From Pedobacter ginsenosidimutans (GTDB lineage Bacteria > Bacteroidota > Bacteroidia > Sphingobacteriales > Sphingobacteriaceae): a stretch of 64,000 bases of DNA. This document shows, piece by piece, positions 42,510 through 52,420 of the stretch (positions within the stretch are counted from its first letter, which is position 1; every line of letters begins with the position of its first letter). The notes beneath the pieces are model-generated. The model worked only from the letters and a program-made list of their open reading frames with translations, did not search any database and was not told where the DNA came from. The position numbers and the translations under genes are program-made. Where the stretch lies: the NCBI RefSeq assembly GCF_001442625.1, contig NZ_LMZQ01000011.1:1-64000 (forward strand), written 5' to 3'.

Positions 42510-43092
42510 CCAGCCCTTTCCATTGCGGATATGAAAAGCCCAGTTTGGCCGCCATACCCACCATAAAATTCCTTCCCTTATCATAAAGGCTGCCGTTATC
42601 AGTATTTGGGACTTCATTTCTAGCATGTTCTTCCGCACTAACATGTAGTCCTGTCTGTGTAATGATAAAGCTTGATGTAGCCTCACTTTTTAAAAAGTGG
42701 GCAGTTTCCTTTTTTTGTGATAGAGGATGTGCACAGGGCCTCACCCTCATGGACAATACCTGCTTCTTACCATCGGTTTCAGTTGTGATCTCCTCGATTT
42801 GAACCCAGTCATAGCCCATTCCTGCCTGTGTTCCAGGACCGGGAATATCGATCCTGATATAATCATTTAACCGCGCCTGCCTTTCTGCACGGATCCCTTG
42901 AGGATCGATTAGTTGGAAAGCGGATATACCTGGATAATGTCCCCATTCGTTCACGGATAATAATCTGGTACAAGCCCGTTCAAAAACCTTTATCGCTTCT
43001 GCAGGGGTGCTACAGTTCCTATGTTCTATTACATCCATCTCGCTACCGATATATTGGGCAGGTACGGTTTCTAAATTGTTTTTATTTTCCAT
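42487..43092 (-). CDS. Conserved-looking protein of unknown function
   Basis: 201 residues from the ATG at 43092 (MENKNNLETVPAQYIG). An upstream in-frame ATG at 43197 would overlap the catalase by 53 bp and adds a basic tail, so I prefer the shorter form. The sequence has no signal or membrane segment. HYPGISAFQLIDPQGIRAER, RIDIPGPGTQAGMGYDWVQI and GRNFMVGMAAKLGFSYPQW look like a compact globular domain with a beta-rich core. It lies 52 bp after katE on the same strand and is probably co-transcribed. I do not recognise the family. Confidence 0.75.
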   Translation of the reverse strand: MENKNNLETVPAQYIGSEMDVIEHRNCSTPAEAIKVFERACTRLLSVNEWGHYPGISAFQLIDPQGIRAERQARLNDYIRIDIPGPGTQAGMGYDWVQIEEITTETDGKKQVLSMRVRPCAHPLSQKKETAHFLKSEATSSFIITQTGLHVSAEEHARNEVPNTDNGSLYDKGRNFMVGMAAKLGFSYPQWKGLVKALLQD

Positions 43093-43144
43093 AGCCAATA
43101 AATTTGGTGAAGGCCAGCAGCCTTCACCTGGTTTGTACCTTAAA

Positions 43145-45376
43145 CTATGCAGGTATTTTTCTTTGAATTTCACGGTCCCAAAAGCGGTGTAAGGCAATCA
43201 TTTCTACAAAAGTCTTTGTTAGGGCCTTAATATCTTCAGTAATCAAAATTCCTTCGCGTAGTGCAGTACCATTGGCATATTCTGCTGGTAGCTTTTTAGC
43301 GAAATAAGTAGATTCCAATACCTGGAGCGCCTGTTTGTCGGCAGCAATTGCCTTACAATGCTTAAACGCCTCATTTAAGAAATGAATGGCATTGGCTTCT
43401 CCACTAAGTGCATTAACTGAATTAGTTCCCCCAGGTACATATACCGCATCGTAAAGAACGGATGCTGCTGTTAGAAGACTTTCATCCACTACAATATTTT
43501 TACCACCTGCTGAAATAATTTCACCCAGCCTTGGCGCTATAATATGCACTACCGCTCCCTGTGCAACAAGGAAATCTTTAACTTTGCTAAGTGTCTGTTC
43601 ATTTACTCCATCTGCAGCAAGTATTGCAATTTTCCTTGATTTGACGGTATCTTTGATCGTTGTAGCCATACTTAGCGCTATAGACTTTACAAGGCTTCCT
43701 TTAGGATTTACAGAAGCATAATCCTTCCTTTTGCCATCAGCTGGCAGGCTATTGTTAAGATCTGCCAAAGGGATTTTTGGAATCTTCAGGCCAAGTGCCT
43801 GCGCAACGGCCCCAGCCAAGTCCTTATCTATCTGGATTAATACAGCCAGCATACGTTCCCTAACAGGAATGGCCTTTACTTTGCCGAGTTCAAAGCTAAA
43901 GGCATCAATAATGTGGTTCTTTTCGGCATTACTCTGTGAATTGAGGAATAAGCGGGCCTGCGAAAAATGATCAAAAAAACTTCTGCTCCTTGCGCGGATC
44001 TTTCTGGCATCAATTGCTTCGTTATGACTTACAAAGCCACCCTGTGCAGCCGGTACCTGCCTTGGGTCGTTTGCAGCGATACCGTTCGGACCATAACTGG
44101 TTTTACCCCTGTTGATCGTTTGGCGCATATGGCCATCGCGTTGGTTATTATGAACGGGAATTACAGGTCTGTTAATCGGGATTTCATGAAAATTTGGTCC
44201 TCCCAGTCGGATTAGCTGGGTATCGGTATAAGAAAACAATCTGCCCTGCAATAACGGGTCGTTAGTAAAATCGATACCTGGTACAACATGGCCAACATGG
44301 AAAGCGACTTGCTCCGTTTCTGCGAAAAAGTTATCGGGGTTTCTGTTCAGTGTCATTTTACCAATACGCTGCACAGGAACAAGTTCTTCAGGGATCAGTT
44401 TAGTAGGATCCAAAAGATCAAATTCAAACTTAAACTCATCAGCTTCAGGAACGATCTGCACACCGAGTTCCCATTCGGGAAAGGCACCGGCCTCAATGGC
44501 ATCCCAAAGATCTCTTCTATGAAAATCGGGGTCTTTGCCCGAAATATTCTGCGCCTCATCCCAGGCCACCGAATGTACTCCCAAAAGGGGCTTCCAATGG
44601 AATTTTACAAAGCTGGCTTCACCATTAGCATTCACAAACCTGAAGGTATGTACGCCAAAGCCCTCCATCATGCGGTAGCTCCTTGGTATGGCGCGATCGC
44701 TCATCAGCCACATAATCATATGCGACGACTCCGGCATCTGAGAAATAAAATCCCAAAAAGTATCGTGAGCCGAAGCGGCCTGTGGCATTTCATTATCAGG
44801 CTCTGGTTTTACTGCATGAACAAGGTCTGGAAATTTAACCGTATCCTGAATAAAAAATACTGGCATGTTATTGCCTACAAGGTCAAAATTCCCTTCCTGC
44901 GTATAAAATTTTACGGCAAAACCCCTTACATCACGCGCCAGATCTGTCGATCCCCTGGAACCTGCCACGGTTGAAAACCTAACAAACACCGGAGTTTCTG
45001 CTCCCGGATCGCATAAAAATGCAGCCCTGGTTAACTTAGACATGTCTTCGTATACCTTAAAAACACCATGTGCAGCAGAACCCCTGGCATGAACTACCCG
45101 TTCGGGTATGCGTTCATGATCGAAATGTGTAATTTTCTCCCGGAGGATAAAATCCTCTAAAAGTGTTGCTCCTCTTTCCCCGGCTTTGAGCGAATTCTGA
45201 TCATCGTTAATCCTGACCCCATGGTTGGTTGTTAAAAATTCGCCTGTCGAATCTGCTACAAAAGATTCCAGTTTGGCCGTCTTATCATTTTCTGGCTGGG
45301 CAGGTTTATTTTTTCTTTTTGGTGCTTTCTTGTCCATAGTTTTTTTAGCTTGCGCCTCTTTTTGGGCTGTTAACAT
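43145..45376 (-). CDS. katE: Large-subunit monofunctional catalase (HPII type)
   Basis: 743 residues, the length of clade-2 catalases. A lysine-rich N-terminal extension leads into FDHERIPERVVHARGSAAHG with catalytic His96; the distal Asn is in GNNMPVFF (about 169); the heme-ligand Tyr is in RLFSYTDTQLIRLGG (about 381). The last ~150 residues form a flavodoxin/DJ-1-like domain (RKIAILAADGVNEQTL, DAVYVPGGTNSVNAL), as in E. coli HPII. It dismutates hydrogen peroxide in the cytoplasm. Neighbours (ankyrin protein, DUF892, DUF4142) support a stationary-phase or oxidative-stress set. A start at Met14 is also possible. Confidence 0.95.
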   Translation of the reverse strand: MLTAQKEAQAKKTMDKKAPKRKNKPAQPENDKTAKLESFVADSTGEFLTTNHGVRINDDQNSLKAGERGATLLEDFILREKITHFDHERIPERVVHARGSAAHGVFKVYEDMSKLTRAAFLCDPGAETPVFVRFSTVAGSRGSTDLARDVRGFAVKFYTQEGNFDLVGNNMPVFFIQDTVKFPDLVHAVKPEPDNEMPQAASAHDTFWDFISQMPESSHMIMWLMSDRAIPRSYRMMEGFGVHTFRFVNANGEASFVKFHWKPLLGVHSVAWDEAQNISGKDPDFHRRDLWDAIEAGAFPEWELGVQIVPEADEFKFEFDLLDPTKLIPEELVPVQRIGKMTLNRNPDNFFAETEQVAFHVGHVVPGIDFTNDPLLQGRLFSYTDTQLIRLGGPNFHEIPINRPVIPVHNNQRDGHMRQTINRGKTSYGPNGIAANDPRQVPAAQGGFVSHNEAIDARKIRARSRSFFDHFSQARLFLNSQSNAEKNHIIDAFSFELGKVKAIPVRERMLAVLIQIDKDLAGAVAQALGLKIPKIPLADLNNSLPADGKRKDYASVNPKGSLVKSIALSMATTIKDTVKSRKIAILAADGVNEQTLSKVKDFLVAQGAVVHIIAPRLGEIISAGGKNIVVDESLLTAASVLYDAVYVPGGTNSVNALSGEANAIHFLNEAFKHCKAIAADKQALQVLESTYFAKKLPAEYANGTALREGILITEDIKALTKTFVEMIALHRFWDREIQRKIPA

Positions 45377-45685
45377 TTAATTCTTTCTGCGGTTAATGCA
45401 TTACTGGTTGAGGGAAAGCTGTTCAATGAGTTTTTCCATGTAGTTTTAAGGATAGATACGCTCCCATGTAGGAAACCTGCAAAAACAATAAATAGTTTTA
45501 ACAATTTGCGGGGCTATGCTGCTTTTAATGCGCTCGAAATAAAAAAATGATCGGGCCAGCGTATCAAAAATAATTTAGCAAATAAAAAGTTAAGCTAAAT
45601 ACCCAAGCTTATGTTGGTTAATTTTCGCTTTGCTTAAAACTTTTAATCTGATGGTTCTGTTTATTTTAACAAAGTAAACCGCATT
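45377..45685. other. Divergent intergenic region of katE and small hydrophilic gene
   Basis: Holds the outward control regions. TATTTTTG on the minus strand (45572-45565) fits a -7 box for katE, but no clear -33 partner is seen. No gene or repeat is recognised. Confidence 0.35.
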
Positions 45686-45961
45686 ATGGCAAATACCAAA
45701 AACGACAGAAAAGACCTTGAGAAAGGCAATGAAAGGAAAAACCAGGAACAGCTGAATCAAATGGCTTTGGGTAATACTGAAATAAAAAACACGCCGTTAG
45801 CCAATAACAACGATCTTTTAAGTTTGCCTAAAACTTCTGGCACAGGTGCGAACCCTTCCGCTGCCACCCCTCATTCGCTTATTGTACACGAAGATGAGAA
45901 GGGGAAAGACAGGTATGAAGAAGGCAGCAGTATAGATCAAAAAAATGTTGGTACCGAATAA
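45686..45961 (+). CDS. Small hydrophilic protein of unknown function
   Basis: 91 residues, rich in Asn, Lys, Glu and Asp with few hydrophobic residues (MANTKNDRKDLEKGNERKNQ to DRYEEGSSIDQKNVGTE). It is probably disordered, without a signal peptide or known domain. It lies between katE and a response regulator on the plus strand and resembles the small stress-induced hydrophilic proteins common in soil Bacteroidota, but the family is not identified. Confidence 0.6.
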   Translation: MANTKNDRKDLEKGNERKNQEQLNQMALGNTEIKNTPLANNNDLLSLPKTSGTGANPSAATPHSLIVHEDEKGKDRYEEGSSIDQKNVGTE

Positions 45962-46018
45962 CGTGAAAACGCAATTGCTATTTAATAAACAAAATTTTAG
46001 TGTGCAAACTATTTCTTT

Positions 46019-46399
46019 ATGGGTAAACTGATCTGTATACTTGAGGATGATGCAGGGATAAGGGATATATTACAGTTCCTGCTTTTAGAAGAAGGCTACC
46101 AGGTAGCAAGTTATACTACCGTTAATGAGTTTCTTAGCAGAAAACATATCAATCCAGACCTGTATTTACTGGATGTAATGCTGCCCGATGGCAATGGCAT
46201 GGCGGTATGCAAACTGCTTAAGGCTGACCCTCAAACTACTGATATACCAGTAATTATGATGAGTGCCCATGCCGATATACAACAAATGACCAGCGGATGT
46301 AACGCTGAAGAATTTGTGGTAAAACCTTTTGACATTTTTGTATTATTAAAAAAGATTGTCGATCTATTAAATTTAAAAAGTGCTGGAAAAGATATATAA
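46019..46399 (+). CDS. Single-domain response regulator (CheY-like)
   Basis: 126 residues of receiver domain only: acidic pocket LEDDAG (Asp10-Asp11), phospho-acceptor Asp52 in YLLDVMLPDGNG, Ser in MMSAHAD and Lys in VVKPFD. There is no output domain, so it must signal through protein contact. It lies 57 bp after the small hydrophilic gene and about 7 kb from the Kai-linked histidine kinase, which has no receiver of its own. A functional link is possible but unproven. Confidence 0.93.
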   Translation: MGKLICILEDDAGIRDILQFLLLEEGYQVASYTTVNEFLSRKHINPDLYLLDVMLPDGNGMAVCKLLKADPQTTDIPVIMMSAHADIQQMTSGCNAEEFVVKPFDIFVLLKKIVDLLNLKSAGKDI

Positions 46400-46501
46400 A
46401 GTGGCTAATTAAACTTAAATCAGCCAAGTTGGATTAAAACTTCATGTAATTATACGGCGAACACCAGAACGATAAAACTGGGGCGGCAATATCAGCTTTA
46501 G

Positions 46502-47005
46502 TTATTTTTTTAAGCGTTGTATTTCATGTAGGTTTGCCGTCCAATGCGCAATTTTTGCTTCAGCCCATGCCCTCAAATCAGGGTTGAGCAATCCTGTAGA
46601 ACCAGTAGCTTTTACATGAAAGCTAATCATTTTTTGGTCTGAATCTATGAGAAGTGAATGTAACTGTTCAAATTGAACGGGATTATGTTGACGCAGTAGC
46701 GTTAGCTTTTGTACGTGTTCTTCTTTGAGCGAAGTTTGTGAAAATTGATTCTGTGTATTTGTATTTGCTGCTAACTGCTGAATATAAGCTTGATTTTCAT
46801 TCTCTCTCCTGAAGCCTAAATCTTTAATTTCTGGAGCATCAGCCATCTTTTGCAGTTCAAGATTCAACTGCTGCTGATACCGCATTTCAGGATACACGGA
46901 GTCGGTAAATTCGCGATCTTGCATGGCAAATTCGGTCTGATCGTGCTTACAGCTAAGTAAAAACAGCGCAAGGATAAGAAATAGACAAAACTGGTGACAT
47001 TTCAT
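46502..47005 (-). CDS. DUF4142-like lipoprotein
   Basis: 167 residues with lipobox LLSC (Cys19). The mature part is helical (YQQQLNLELQKMADAPEIKDLGF, EEHVQKLTLLRQHN, NPDLRAWAEAKIAHWTANLHEI) and fits the ferritin-like DUF4142 pattern seen in envelope stress proteins, although the usual first helix motif is weak. Convergent with the response regulator. Function unknown. Confidence 0.6.
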   Translation of the reverse strand: MKCHQFCLFLILALFLLSCKHDQTEFAMQDREFTDSVYPEMRYQQQLNLELQKMADAPEIKDLGFRRENENQAYIQQLAANTNTQNQFSQTSLKEEHVQKLTLLRQHNPVQFEQLHSLLIDSDQKMISFHVKATGSTGLLNPDLRAWAEAKIAHWTANLHEIQRLKK

Positions 47006-47298
47006 GATTTTAACTCTTTTTACATACTAATTAATTAACTGTAGATAAACCAGTATAAAATTGTTCGGCTTGCTTAATCCGTTTTTTACCATAAACAAAG
47101 TAAAAACAGAGATGGTTTTACAAAATTAATGGGTTGATCGTGAAGAATGCATAACACCTGTGGTTTTGCACTGAATAGTTGTACAGACTAAAAAGAAAAA
47201 TTCATAAAACATTGACAAAAACTTAAAACGAAAAACATAAAACCTTTTGAAATTTCAGCCTGTTCTATAGATATCAAAAACCTATTAAAATTATAATT

Positions 47299-47853
47299 AT
47301 GGCAACAAAAACAGCGGGCAATAAAGCCTCAAAATCTACATCAAAAACAGGAAAAATAGAAAATTCTGAATTCCATGATTTTTTCATTGATGAATTAAAG
47401 GATATTTATTGGGCAGAAAAACATCTTGCTAAAGCGCTTCCAAAAATGCAGAAAGCAGCCACTAGCCCTGAGCTTGCAGCAGCTTTTGAAAAGCACACCA
47501 CGGAAACTCAACAACATGTGAGTACACTGGAAGAAGTTTTTGGGCTTTTAGGTGAAAAACCGGTAGCTAAAAAGTGTGATGCAATGGCAGGTTTACTGGA
47601 AGAAGCCGATGGAATTATCGCTGATACCGATAAAGGTACGATGATAAGAGATGCAGGACTTATCCTGGCGGCTCAAAAAGTGGAACATTATGAAATTGCA
47701 ACCTATGGTACGCTTAGGGTGTTTGCCGAAAATATCGGTCACAGCGACGTGGCCGAACTGCTTTCTCAGACCCTTGACAACGAAAAGGCAACTGATGTCG
47801 CACTCACCGAGATTGCTGTCAATGCGGTTAATGAAGAGGCCGTTGCAGAATAA
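47299..47853 (+). CDS. DUF892 (YciE/YciF) ferritin-like protein
   Basis: 184 residues. A Lys/Ser/Thr-rich N-terminal tail precedes FHDFFIDELKDIYWAEKHLAKALPKM, the DUF892 signature; helices with EKHTTETQQHV and KVEHYEIATYGTL supply the Glu/His di-metal ligands expected of this fold. Members are induced by osmotic or oxidative stress. The repeat element at 47857 begins right after the stop codon and probably acts as its terminator. Confidence 0.9.
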   Translation: MATKTAGNKASKSTSKTGKIENSEFHDFFIDELKDIYWAEKHLAKALPKMQKAATSPELAAAFEKHTTETQQHVSTLEEVFGLLGEKPVAKKCDAMAGLLEEADGIIADTDKGTMIRDAGLILAAQKVEHYEIATYGTLRVFAENIGHSDVAELLSQTLDNEKATDVALTEIAVNAVNEEAVAE

Positions 47854-47856
47854 AAA

Positions 47857-47997
47857 AGAGGCGATATCATAAAGGCTGTCATGTTGAGCCTGTCGAAACA
47901 CCTTAAAGGGTATTTAAGTGGATCTTCGACAGGCTCTAGGCTCTCCACAGGAGTCCTTTGGACAGGACGACAATTCTATATTTATTATACAGCCTCT
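47857..47997. repeat. Dispersed element with inverted ends (copy B)
   Basis: It begins AGAGGCGATATCATAAA and ends TTTATTATACAGCCTCT, imperfect inverted ends like those of copy A at 2026-2200, with the same interior (GTCATGTTGAGCCTGTCG, GAAACACCTTAAA, GGAGTCCTTTGGACAGGA). About 35 bp shorter than copy A. The GH43 reading frame starts inside it. Confidence 0.75.
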
Positions 47998-48950
47998 TTT
48001 TTATAAAAGAAATCTATCAGATCACATCCAACAATAACGGGCATGTAAGTGTAATTTATGCAAATGATATGATCAACACAGGAAATCCCATATTCAGCCA
48101 CAAATTCACTTCTGATCCAACTGTTTTGGTATACGATCAGAAAGTATATTTATATACTGGCCACGATGAAGCACCAGCAGAGTCACAAAACTACATCATG
48201 CGCAACTGGCTCTGCTTTTCTTCTGCCGACCTGATCCATTGGGAAGAACATCCGATACCATTACAGGCAAAGGATTTTAGCTGGGCAAGCGGAGATGCAT
48301 TTGCATCCTGTGTGATTTTTAACAAACAGCACTTTTATTGGTTTGCTGCAGTCTCCCATAGCGATATACCGGGCAAAGCAATTGCACTTGGAATATCAGA
48401 AACACCTACAGGTCCTTTCCGTGATGCAATCGGATCGGCCCTGATCACAGGGAATGATATCCCTTTCGACAAAAATCCTATGGCAAACCTTGATCCTTCT
48501 GTAATCATTGACACAGACGGGCAGGCTTATATCTTCTGGGGTAACCAACAGTGCTATTTCGCTCAACTAAGTAATGACATGTTCAGTCTGCAGGGCAAAA
48601 TCAATACGATTGAACTACCTGATTTCTCTGAAGGTGCTCATGTTTTTAAACACAACAACTGGTATTATCTGACTTACGGTTATGGCAATCCAGAAAAGGT
48701 CGCCTACGCCATGAGCCGGAGCATACATGGACCATGGATATTTAAAGGGATATTGAACGAACTGGCTGGAAACTGTGAAACAAACCGTCCTGCCATTGTC
48801 GAATTCAAAGGAAAAAACTACTTCTTTTATCATAACGGCGCATTAAACGGTGGAGGCAGTCACAGGCGTTCGGTCTGCGTGGATTATCTTTATTATAATC
48901 CAGATGGAACAATTAAGCGGGTGCTAATGACCAGCGAAGGATTAAGGTAG
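47958..48950 (+). CDS. GH43 enzyme lacking a proper N-terminus
   Basis: The frame spans 330 codons, but the first ~15 are repeat sequence. The native protein seems to start near MINTGNPIFSHKFTSDPTVLV (ATG at 48069). Propeller motifs are intact: base Asp in FTSDPTVLVYDQ, Asp in NLDPSVIIDTDG and acid Glu in FSEGAHVFKHNN. The C-terminus is complete (VDYLYYNPDGTIKRVLMT). GH43 relatives are exported, yet no convincing signal peptide is left (LYLLYSLFF in the repeat is short and follows TT). Insertion of the element probably removed signal and promoter, so the protein is cytoplasmic or not made. Activity would be beta-xylosidase or arabinofuranosidase. Confidence 0.75.
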   Translation: MDRTTILYLLYSLFFIKEIYQITSNNNGHVSVIYANDMINTGNPIFSHKFTSDPTVLVYDQKVYLYTGHDEAPAESQNYIMRNWLCFSSADLIHWEEHPIPLQAKDFSWASGDAFASCVIFNKQHFYWFAAVSHSDIPGKAIALGISETPTGPFRDAIGSALITGNDIPFDKNPMANLDPSVIIDTDGQAYIFWGNQQCYFAQLSNDMFSLQGKINTIELPDFSEGAHVFKHNNWYYLTYGYGNPEKVAYAMSRSIHGPWIFKGILNELAGNCETNRPAIVEFKGKNYFFYHNGALNGGGSHRRSVCVDYLYYNPDGTIKRVLMTSEGLR

Positions 48951-49166
48951 CACTCCCAGCTTAGACCGCCTGCAATTGAACATCAATTTTCAACGAAATA
49001 TCTGCCCACAAATTTCATATAACGCCCTATTTGGACTAGATGCCAGATCTGACAAATAAAAAACACCCTTATAATATACCCCTTTATTGTTCTAATCCAG
49101 ATCACTGTAATTGCATTTACAAGGGAAGCGCAAAATAATGGGGGCTAAAAAAAACACCCGATTATT

Positions 49167-49229
49167 CAAATGTACTAGTAAAAATGACGAAATAAACTAT
49201 TCCCATAGCCACAATCCGAATAATTTAGC
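49167..49229 (+). promoter_or_regulatory. Conserved promoter module of the xylan operon (site 1)
   Basis: A 30-bp element (49167-49196) runs from CAAATGT through CTAGTAAAA to TGACGAAATAAA. It is followed after 22 bp by AATAATTTAGC (49219-49229), whose TAATTTAG resembles the -7 box TAnnTTTG. The same element, with two mismatches, and the same 22-bp spacing and box recur at 58942-59004. The GH10 start codon is 22 bp after the box. Likely bound by the xylan-locus hybrid sensor. Confidence 0.65.
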
Positions 49230-49251
49230 CTGCTGATCATCAAACCAGATT

Positions 49252-50331
49252 ATGAGCCGAAAGCCGAATAAATTACTAGTGATTCTTCTATTCCTTTTCT
49301 TAGGAATTTTAACCTTAAGTGCATACAAAAGAGCCAACGGGCTTAAAGATTACTATAAAAATTATTTTCCCATAGGTGTTGCCGTCAAGCCCAGCGACCT
49401 CAATAATCAGGAAAAGTCGCTGATCTTAGCACATTTTAATAGCATCACGGCAGAAAATGCAATGAAAATGGGTCCAATACATCCCTTTGAAAATAGATTT
49501 TTCTGGCAAATAGCAGATTCAATTGTTCAATTTGGATTAAATAATAAGATAAAAGTAAGGGGGCACTGCTTAATCTGGCATGCACAAACACCACGATGGC
49601 TATTTAAAGATTCTACAGGAAACCAGGTAACTAAAGAAATATTACTTTCCAGGATCAAAAACCATATCAACACTGTTGTATCCCGGTATCGCGGGAAAAT
49701 TTATGCCTGGGATGTAGTGAATGAAGTGATTGCAGATGACACCAGCACTTTCCGAAAATCTCAGCTGTATAACATTGCCGGAGAGGAATTTATTGAACAA
49801 GCATTTAGGGATGCACATGCAGCAGATCCAAAAGCATTGTTGTTTTATAATGATTACAATACAGAAAATCCTATAAAACGGGATAAGATATATCGGATGC
49901 TTAAAAAGCTGTTGGCTAAAGGAGTTCCCATCCATGGTGTTGGATTACAGGCACATTGGTCTATCAGCAACCCTACCCGCTCGGAGCTTGAAAAATCTAT
50001 TGAATTATTCTCATCTCTTGGCCTTCAGATCCAATTTACCGAGTTAGATGTTTCCGTGTATTCGGGAAGACAGGGCGGCCAGATGATTACAGGAGAAAAA
50101 GGCGTTAATGCAGCTGTTTTTACGCCAGAAATGGAACAGCAGCAATTGGAAAAATATAAGATGGTTTTTGAGGTGTTCAGAAAACATAAAAAAAACATTA
50201 CAGGTGTTACCTTTTGGAACCTCTCAGACCGTTATAGCTGGCTCGATGCCAGAGGTAGAAAAAACTTTCCATTATTATTTGATGCCGATTTAAAACCCAA
50301 AAAAGCATACTACGAGGTTACAAAGTTTTAA
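49252..50331 (+). CDS. GH10 endo-beta-1,4-xylanase
   Basis: 359 residues with an N-terminal hydrophobic signal (LLVILLFLFLGILTLSA) and no lipobox Cys, so probably periplasmic or membrane-tethered. The (beta/alpha)8 barrel has acid/base Glu158 in YAWDVVNEV and nucleophile Glu264 in QFTELDVSVY; HCLIWHAQTP and HWSI are substrate-binding motifs. First gene of the operon GH10, CE6, GH10, GH115, GH43. It cleaves xylan or xylo-oligosaccharides. It is very similar to the second GH10 at 51311. Confidence 0.94.
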   Translation: MSRKPNKLLVILLFLFLGILTLSAYKRANGLKDYYKNYFPIGVAVKPSDLNNQEKSLILAHFNSITAENAMKMGPIHPFENRFFWQIADSIVQFGLNNKIKVRGHCLIWHAQTPRWLFKDSTGNQVTKEILLSRIKNHINTVVSRYRGKIYAWDVVNEVIADDTSTFRKSQLYNIAGEEFIEQAFRDAHAADPKALLFYNDYNTENPIKRDKIYRMLKKLLAKGVPIHGVGLQAHWSISNPTRSELEKSIELFSSLGLQIQFTELDVSVYSGRQGGQMITGEKGVNAAVFTPEMEQQQLEKYKMVFEVFRKHKKNITGVTFWNLSDRYSWLDARGRKNFPLLFDADLKPKKAYYEVTKF

Positions 50332-50426
50332 ACAAACAACAAATTTGATGATTAAAGACGATATGTACTGCTAAATCATCAGCTATTAAGCGTAACAATA
50401 CCTACATCCATACAACCAACTTATAA

Positions 50427-51272
<846 letters not shown>

Positions 51273-51310
51273 TCAAGTAGCCCATAGTTTTAAAAATTGA
51301 TCAAGATACA

Positions 51311-52417
51311 ATGAGTGCCAAAAATATATTTTCTAGTTATATCCTATTTTTATTCTTCGTACTGGGCTTTGGAGGATGTAAAACGGGTCAATCGCTTTCC
51401 AGTAATCAAACTGATGCCAGGGGTTTAAAAGATTTTTACAAAAATTACTTCCCCATCGGTGTTGCTGTTGGCAAAAGAAATCTGAGCGGAGAAGAAGGCG
51501 CGTTGATTAAAAAACATTTTAACAGCATTACAGCAGAAAACGACATGAAAATGGAGTCGATGCAGCCTGTAGAAGGGAAATTTAATTGGCGGGAAGCCGA
51601 CTCGATTATCAGCTTTGCCGCGCAAAATAACATCAAAGTACGTGGGCATAATTTATGCTGGCACGAACAGGCACCCTCATGGTTTTTTACAGATAAAGCC
51701 GGAAAGGAAGTAAACAAAACAGTATTGCTCCAACGATTGAAGGCACATATTGATGCCGTAGTTGGGCGATATAAAGGAAAAATATATGCCTGGGATGTTG
51801 TAAATGAGGCCATTGACGACTATTCTACAAAATACTTAAGAAATTCGAAATGGTACCAAATCTGTGGTGAAGACTTTATCATTAAAGCGTTTGAATATGC
51901 GCACGCCGCCGATCCCGATGCAAAGCTTTATTACAATGATTATAATACCGAACGACCAGAAAAAAGAGAACGCGTATATAAATTGCTCAAAAGCCTGAAA
52001 GATAAAGGCGTACCAATAGACGGCGTTGGCCTCCAGGCGCATTGGTCTATCTACGAACCTACTGAAAAAGAACTCGTTACAGCAATTGAACGTTATTCAT
52101 CTTTAGGCCTTAAAATACAGTTTACCGAGTTAGATCTTTCCATTTATCCATGGGAGAAAAATAAACGCGCCAAACGTGCGGATGAAAGCGATGCCTACAC
52201 CGCCGAACTTGAAGCCAGGCAGGTTGCTAAGTACAAAATGGTATTCAGCGTGTTCAGAAAGTATAAAAATGTAATCACCAACGTTACATTCTGGAACATT
52301 TCAGATCGCCGTACCTGGCTCGATGGTTATCCCGTACCCGGCCGCAAAAATTACCCCTTACTTTTCGACACGCAATTAAAACCAAAAAAAGCCTATTGGG
52401 CCGTTATTAAATTTTAA
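51311..52417 (+). CDS. GH10 endo-beta-1,4-xylanase lipoprotein
   Basis: 368 residues. Lipobox GFGGC puts Cys23 at the mature end, so this copy is probably membrane-anchored, unlike the GH10 at 49252. Acid/base Glu156 in YAWDVVNEA and nucleophile Glu263 in QFTELDLSIY. The barrels of the two proteins align nearly throughout (KDFYKNYFPIGVAV, HFNSITAEN). The pair looks like a tandem duplication with division of labour between compartments. It ends 3 bp before the GH115 gene. Confidence 0.94.
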   Translation: MSAKNIFSSYILFLFFVLGFGGCKTGQSLSSNQTDARGLKDFYKNYFPIGVAVGKRNLSGEEGALIKKHFNSITAENDMKMESMQPVEGKFNWREADSIISFAAQNNIKVRGHNLCWHEQAPSWFFTDKAGKEVNKTVLLQRLKAHIDAVVGRYKGKIYAWDVVNEAIDDYSTKYLRNSKWYQICGEDFIIKAFEYAHAADPDAKLYYNDYNTERPEKRERVYKLLKSLKDKGVPIDGVGLQAHWSIYEPTEKELVTAIERYSSLGLKIQFTELDLSIYPWEKNKRAKRADESDAYTAELEARQVAKYKMVFSVFRKYKNVITNVTFWNISDRRTWLDGYPVPGRKNYPLLFDTQLKPKKAYWAVIKF

Positions 52418-52420
52418 ATA

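Noticed and set aside
42487..43197. Longer start (43197) for the unknown gene after katE
   Set aside because: It would overlap the catalase coding end by 53 bp; the ATG at 43092 gives a normal 52-bp spacing.
44288..44974. 228-codon plus-strand frame
   Set aside because: Antisense to the catalase heme domain; no recognisable protein features.
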